DNA of 64,000 nt, from contig NZ_AJTS01000023.1 of NCBI RefSeq assembly GCF_000275725.1, forward strand, positions 113,685-177,684. Direction: 5' to 3'. Positions 60,927-64,000 of the stretch are shown one piece after another. Below the pieces are notes generated by a model. That model made no database searches and was not told the DNA's origin. It saw only the letters and a list, made by a program, of their open reading frames with translations. The DNA comes from Vreelandella stevensii S18214 (GTDB lineage Bacteria > Pseudomonadota > Gammaproteobacteria > Pseudomonadales > Halomonadaceae). Numbering within the stretch: the first letter of the stretch is position 1; every line of letters begins with the position of its first letter. The position numbers and the translations under genes were made by a program.

Positions 60927-62329
60927 ATGGACCCGTCCCGTTGAGCAAGCAAGCCATGAGATGGACACGGATGAGGACTGCACGCTTATATCCGGCCTTT
61001 GATGATAGCGCTGCTATCTGGCCCTGATGGAATGCGCACTCTCTGCTCTTAATCTCCCACGCGGCCTCTCATTGGGCCTCCGAGCTTTACAGAGTGACAG
61101 AGAGTCGGTCTTACCTGTGTGCCATCAATTGTCTTACTCACGCAACCTCGGGTGTGCTTACTTCACACAACAATATGACTTTTTTCCAAGGGCCTCGTCG
61201 AGGCAGCTGCCTCACTTTTCTATGCTTGATAAGTGCGTTGATGCGCAAGGATCGACCAGCAAATTCGCGCCATTTTGTTCGCCAGGGCCACAATCGCCTT
61301 ACGCTGACCTACCCGTGCCGCCAATCGGATGATCCATTGCGCCAATCGGTCGGGGTGCTCTTGACGTTGAAATTGCCTCAACGCCGCTCTCGCTCCATGA
61401 ACCAGTTGACGGCGCACCTCGCTATTGCCGCGTTTGGTAATGCTTTTCAGGACGTTCTTGCCGCCACTTGAGTACTGTCTTGGCACCAGGCCAATCGAGG
61501 CGCTAAATTGCCGTCCATTGGGGAAGCGCCGGGGATCCCCCATATGACTGAAGAGCAACGTGGCATTGACTGGACCAATGCCTGGCACACTCATCAGCTG
61601 CTTCACGCTGGGCGTGGCCTGGACATACGCGCCGAGCCGTTTATCGTATTCGGCGACGCGTGTGTCGAGTGCTTGCCACTCATCCAGGAGGTCATGCATG
61701 ACATCGCATAAAGCCATACCCAGCTGAGTGTGACGCTCGTCGAGCAATCGGCGTATATCGCCTTGTCGGATGACGCGGTGGCCTTGGGCCACAATGATGC
61801 CAAACTCGTTTAACAGCCCACGCAACTCATTCCCAACGGCCGTCCGAGCGCGCACAAGGCGGCTGCGCACCCGGTGGAGGGCTTGTAGTGACTGTTGCTC
61901 CTGCGTTTTCACCGCCACGCGCCGTGTCGCCGGACGGGCTGCCGCTTCCGCAATACCGGCGGCATCACGCGCATCGTTTTTATGGCCTTGAATAAACGGT
62001 TTGACGGCCTGCGGGGGGAGCAGATGCGCCTCATGACCCAGCTGGCGGATTTCTCGCGCCCAATAGTGAGCGGAGCCACACGCTTCCATGGCCACGAGAC
62101 AGGGTGGAAGGTTCGCAATCACTGTTCTCAACTGATCACGTTTGACCTTTTTGCTAAACACTTTATGACCACTGTCATCAACTGCATGAAGTTGAAAAAC
62201 ATGCTTGGCAAGATCAATACCCACAATGCTAATGTTGTTCATGGATGGATCCTCTTTCAAGATGCCGTCAGTGCCCTGCGCACGTTAGATGAAGTGCTTC
62301 TTCATCTTGGCACAGAGGGACGGGTCCAT
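60927..62329 (-). mobile_element. IS110/IS1111-type insertion sequence in the intergenic repeat
   Basis: The element is limited by short inverted repeats ATGGACCCGTCCC (60927-60939) and GGGACGGGTCCAT (62317-62329), a mark of the IS1111 subgroup. It splits a repeat unit: the sequence CTAAAGCCCCCTT before it and CCCACAACAGCAAAG after it join into the sequence seen in other copies. No target duplication, as usual for IS110. It holds about 290 bp of noncoding sequence on its left side (60940-61219). Confidence 0.82.
61220..62242 (-). CDS. IS110-family (DEDD) transposase
   Basis: A 340-residue transposase. N-terminal DEDD RNase-H-like domain: SIVGIDLAKHVFQLHAVDDS (first Asp), CLVAMEACGSAHYWAREIRQ (Glu), HKNDARDAAGIAEAA (the two Asp). 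The C-terminal 'transposase_20' part has LMSVPGIGPVNATLLFSHMG and FSASIGLVPRQYSSGGKNVL. Start set at ATG 62242 by the MNNISIVGIDLAKH N-terminus; six more residues are open upstream. It likely recognises the REP-like repeat as target, as other IS110 relatives do. Confidence 0.9.
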   Translation of the reverse strand: MNNISIVGIDLAKHVFQLHAVDDSGHKVFSKKVKRDQLRTVIANLPPCLVAMEACGSAHYWAREIRQLGHEAHLLPPQAVKPFIQGHKNDARDAAGIAEAAARPATRRVAVKTQEQQSLQALHRVRSRLVRARTAVGNELRGLLNEFGIIVAQGHRVIRQGDIRRLLDERHTQLGMALCDVMHDLLDEWQALDTRVAEYDKRLGAYVQATPSVKQLMSVPGIGPVNATLLFSHMGDPRRFPNGRQFSASIGLVPRQYSSGGKNVLKSITKRGNSEVRRQLVHGARAALRQFQRQEHPDRLAQWIIRLAARVGQRKAIVALANKMARICWSILAHQRTYQA

Positions 62330-62700
62330 CCCATTTCCCACAACAGCAAAGTGGCTGGGGTGGGGCCTGTGAATTCAGGATAGCTTGAGTAGCCACCTAA
62401 GCCTGCCTGTGGGAGGCCAATTCATTGGGCGACTGCCTGGGCAAGCACCGGTGCCGCCATCATCGCGGGCTAAAGCCCTCCTCCCACAACAGCAAAGTGG
62501 CGGGGGTGGGGCCTGTGAATTCAGGATAGCCTGAGTAGTCACCTAAACCTGCCTGTGGGAGGCCAATTCATTGGGCGACTGCCTGAGCAGGCACCGGTGC
62601 CGCCGTCATCGCGGGCTAAAGCCCCCTCCCACTGGGTCATCTCCCACCGGGTCATTGCCCAGCCCACCTGTGGGAGGCCAATTGATTCACGCCAGTCAGC
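62330..62700. repeat. Tandem REP-like repeat, copies 3 and 4
   Basis: Units start at 62421 and 62567, spaced 146 bp, and repeat the sequence of copies 1 and 2 with small changes. Followed by a partial unit (TGTGGGAGGCCAATT near 62670). A row of four related units thus spans the IS110 element. No gene is visible in this 370-bp stretch; the short open frames are shadows of the repeats. Confidence 0.85.
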
Positions 62701-62708
62701 ATAGAACC

Positions 62709-62742
62709 TAAAAAAAGCCCGAGCATGGCAACATGCTCGGGC
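62709..62742 (-). terminator. Intrinsic terminator of the pgl-eda operon
   Basis: On the minus strand GCCCGAGCATG, loop TTGC, CATGCTCGGGC followed by TTTTTT. A perfect 11-bp stem with T tract, 86 bp after the eda stop. Confidence 0.88.
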
Positions 62743-62827
62743 AAACGTCCTGCTCACATGACCCGACATCAGTGAAGCAAGTGACGAGAGTGCTCGGTAC
62801 GGTATTACGGTGTTAGCTGGCTACCCA

Positions 62828-63490
62828 TCAGTGATGGAAACGCTCGGCGGCCTGGCGGGCCAGTTCGCGGATGCCGCCCCAATCTTCGGCGTCGACCATG
62901 GCTTTCGGGGTCAGCCAGGAACCGCCAACGCACATCACGTTGGGCAGCGAGAGGTAGGATTCAGCGTTGTCCACGGTGACGCCGCCCGTGGGGCAGAAAC
63001 GTGCTTCCGGGATCGGCGCACCGAACGCCTTGATTGCCTTGGCACCGCCGCTGGACTCCGCGGGGAAGAATTTGAAGCGGCGGTAGCCGTACTGCCAGCC
63101 GGTCATCAGCTCGGAAATGGTAGAAACGCCCGGCAGCATGGGCACCGGGCTCTCGACGCCGTAGCGGTATAGCGCCTCGGTGGCCCCCGGCGTCACCACG
63201 AAATCGGCGCCGACCTGCTCGGCCTGGCGGTACTGGGCAGGCGTGAGCACCGTGCCGACACCAATGCTGGCCCCCGGTAGGGCTTCTTTCATACGCTTGA
63301 TGGCTTCCAGCGCGCAGTCGGTGCGCAGCGTCACTTCCAGAACGCTCAGGCCACCCTCTACCAGCGCACGGCCCAGCGGCACAGCATCCTCGATGCGTTC
63401 GATGGTAATGACCGGAATGACTTCGGCCTTCAGGCAAATACTGTCCAGCTCGGCGGTGCGCGTTGAGGGTAACTGTTTATCGATGGTCAT
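62828..63490 (-). CDS. eda: KDPG/KHG aldolase (Entner-Doudoroff)
   Basis: A 220-residue class I aldolase that splits KDPG into pyruvate and glyceraldehyde 3-phosphate. Seen: VIPVITIERIEDAVPLGRAL, LEVTLRTDCALEAIKRMK with the catalytic Glu, SIGVGTVLTPAQY, ADFVVTPGATEAL, and the Schiff-base lysine in YRRFKFFPAESSGG. ATG 63490 has GGAG 8 bp upstream. It is 42 bp after pgl. With edd and glk it completes the ED route. Confidence 0.95.
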   Translation of the reverse strand: MTIDKQLPSTRTAELDSICLKAEVIPVITIERIEDAVPLGRALVEGGLSVLEVTLRTDCALEAIKRMKEALPGASIGVGTVLTPAQYRQAEQVGADFVVTPGATEALYRYGVESPVPMLPGVSTISELMTGWQYGYRRFKFFPAESSGGAKAIKAFGAPIPEARFCPTGGVTVDNAESYLSLPNVMCVGGSWLTPKAMVDAEDWGGIRELARQAAERFHH

Positions 63491-63532
63491 CAGTGAATCT
63501 CCAAGCAAATTGTTATTGGCGAAGGCCTGCCG

Positions 63533-64000
63533 TCAGGGCGCCCAGTAGATCGCCAGCGGGCAAGATAAAAAGGTGCGAATCGGCAGTGTCCGAACGTCGT
63601 CACCACTCATGGCGTTGGCCAATACGGCACGTTTGTCATCGCCGGTAATGTGCAGAATGTGGCGTTTTGCCTGATGCAGGCGGTCCGCCGAGAAGGTAAT
63701 ACGCGGCTGCGGCTGGCTGGGGGTGCGCACGGCAACCAGCGGCTCGTCGGTGGAGAGCGCCAGCCCCAGCTCCTGGCTATCCGGGAACAGCGAGGCCGTG
63801 TGGCCGTCTCCGCCCATGCCCAGAATCACCACGCTGGCGGGCCAGGCAAGCCCTGCCGTGGCCTCGGCCACGCTGGCTACGCCCTCTTCCGGCGTGCCGT
63901 GTGCCGAGGTCAACGGTACGAACGTAGCCGCTGCTGCTGGGCCTTGCAGCAGGTTGTCGCGCACCAGTTTGGCGTTGCTGTCGCTGCTCTGCTCATCCAC
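63533..64000 (-). CDS. pgl: 6-phosphogluconolactonase, 5' end outside the window
   Basis: 155 codons of the C-terminal part. The first visible residues (DEQSSDSNAKLVRDNLLQG) correspond to the DERxVPxxxxDSNxxLxR region of Pgl, so about 80-90 N-terminal residues lie beyond base 64000 on this strand. Later LGMGGDGHTASLFPDSQEL is the family catalytic-site motif. It hydrolyses 6-phosphogluconolactone to 6-phosphogluconate, the substrate of Edd. zwf may be further upstream, outside the window. Confidence 0.9.
   Translation of the reverse strand: MDEQSSDSNAKLVRDNLLQGPAAAATFVPLTSAHGTPEEGVASVAEATAGLAWPASVVILGMGGDGHTASLFPDSQELGLALSTDEPLVAVRTPSQPQPRITFSADRLHQAKRHILHITGDDKRAVLANAMSGDDVRTLPIRTFLSCPLAIYWAP

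Noticed and set aside
60680-62700. CRISPR array from regularly spaced repeats
   Set aside because: Units are 145-146 bp long, nearly fully identical, without short spacers or cas genes.

Overview
The window looks like chromosomal DNA of a moderately halophilic gammaproteobacterium, most likely Halomonas or a close relative in the Halomonadaceae. The basis is the protein style, the GC-rich codon use of the core genes, the aerobic (CobN/CobG-type) B12 pathway beside a chlorophyll-chelatase-like AAA+/VWA partner, the Entner-Doudoroff block with HexR-like operators, and a family-style intergenic repeat. No rRNA, tRNA or CRISPR array was recognised.

Layout. 0-5.7 kb is ordinary core sequence: a VTT-domain membrane protein, DUF4019, GNAT, a methyltransferase, YehS, a TPR protein, a DEAD-box helicase and a short Rho-like ATPase. 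5.8-17.9 kb is an accessory scar region. It holds a MocR remnant, a beheaded Txe/YoeB toxin, a ParDE module cut by an IS1380-family element, an AT-richer DASS transporter and a csbD stump between two IS1380 copies, an IS256 remnant, a pyruvate kinase tail, a CoA-transferase, a PhnD-like protein with a broken EAL gene, and a small integrase-less integron cassette array (attC sites, a RelE/NadS module and two orphan cassette genes).

17.9-48.1 kb is a large cobalamin locus. On the minus strand a chelatase fusion, cobB, cobW, cobN, cobG, cobH, cobI and cobJ are followed by cobL, cobE, cobM, cobF, ytoQ and cobO, with cobK inverted in the middle. A cobalamin riboswitch drives a divergent FecCD-type ABC importer. 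A second riboswitch leads btuB-btuF-btuC-btuD. A third cluster (cobT, cbiB, cobD, cobU, cobS, cobC and a second CobU-like gene) completes nucleotide-loop assembly. Cobyric acid synthase (cobQ), cobA and cobR are not in the window.

48.2-54.0 kb encodes a tripartite RND efflux system: an outer membrane lipoprotein divergent from an adaptor and pump. 54.1-64.0 kb is sugar catabolism. edd and glk lie behind two HexR-like sites, then come a frameshifted aldo/keto reductase, a fructokinase, a GH32 sucrase behind a LacI-type operator, a block of tandem 145-146 bp repeats split by an IS110/IS1111 element, and eda plus a partial pgl. Together these would feed sucrose, glucose and fructose into the Entner-Doudoroff route. 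Starts were re-chosen in many genes from operon overlaps, ribosome binding sites and family N-termini.
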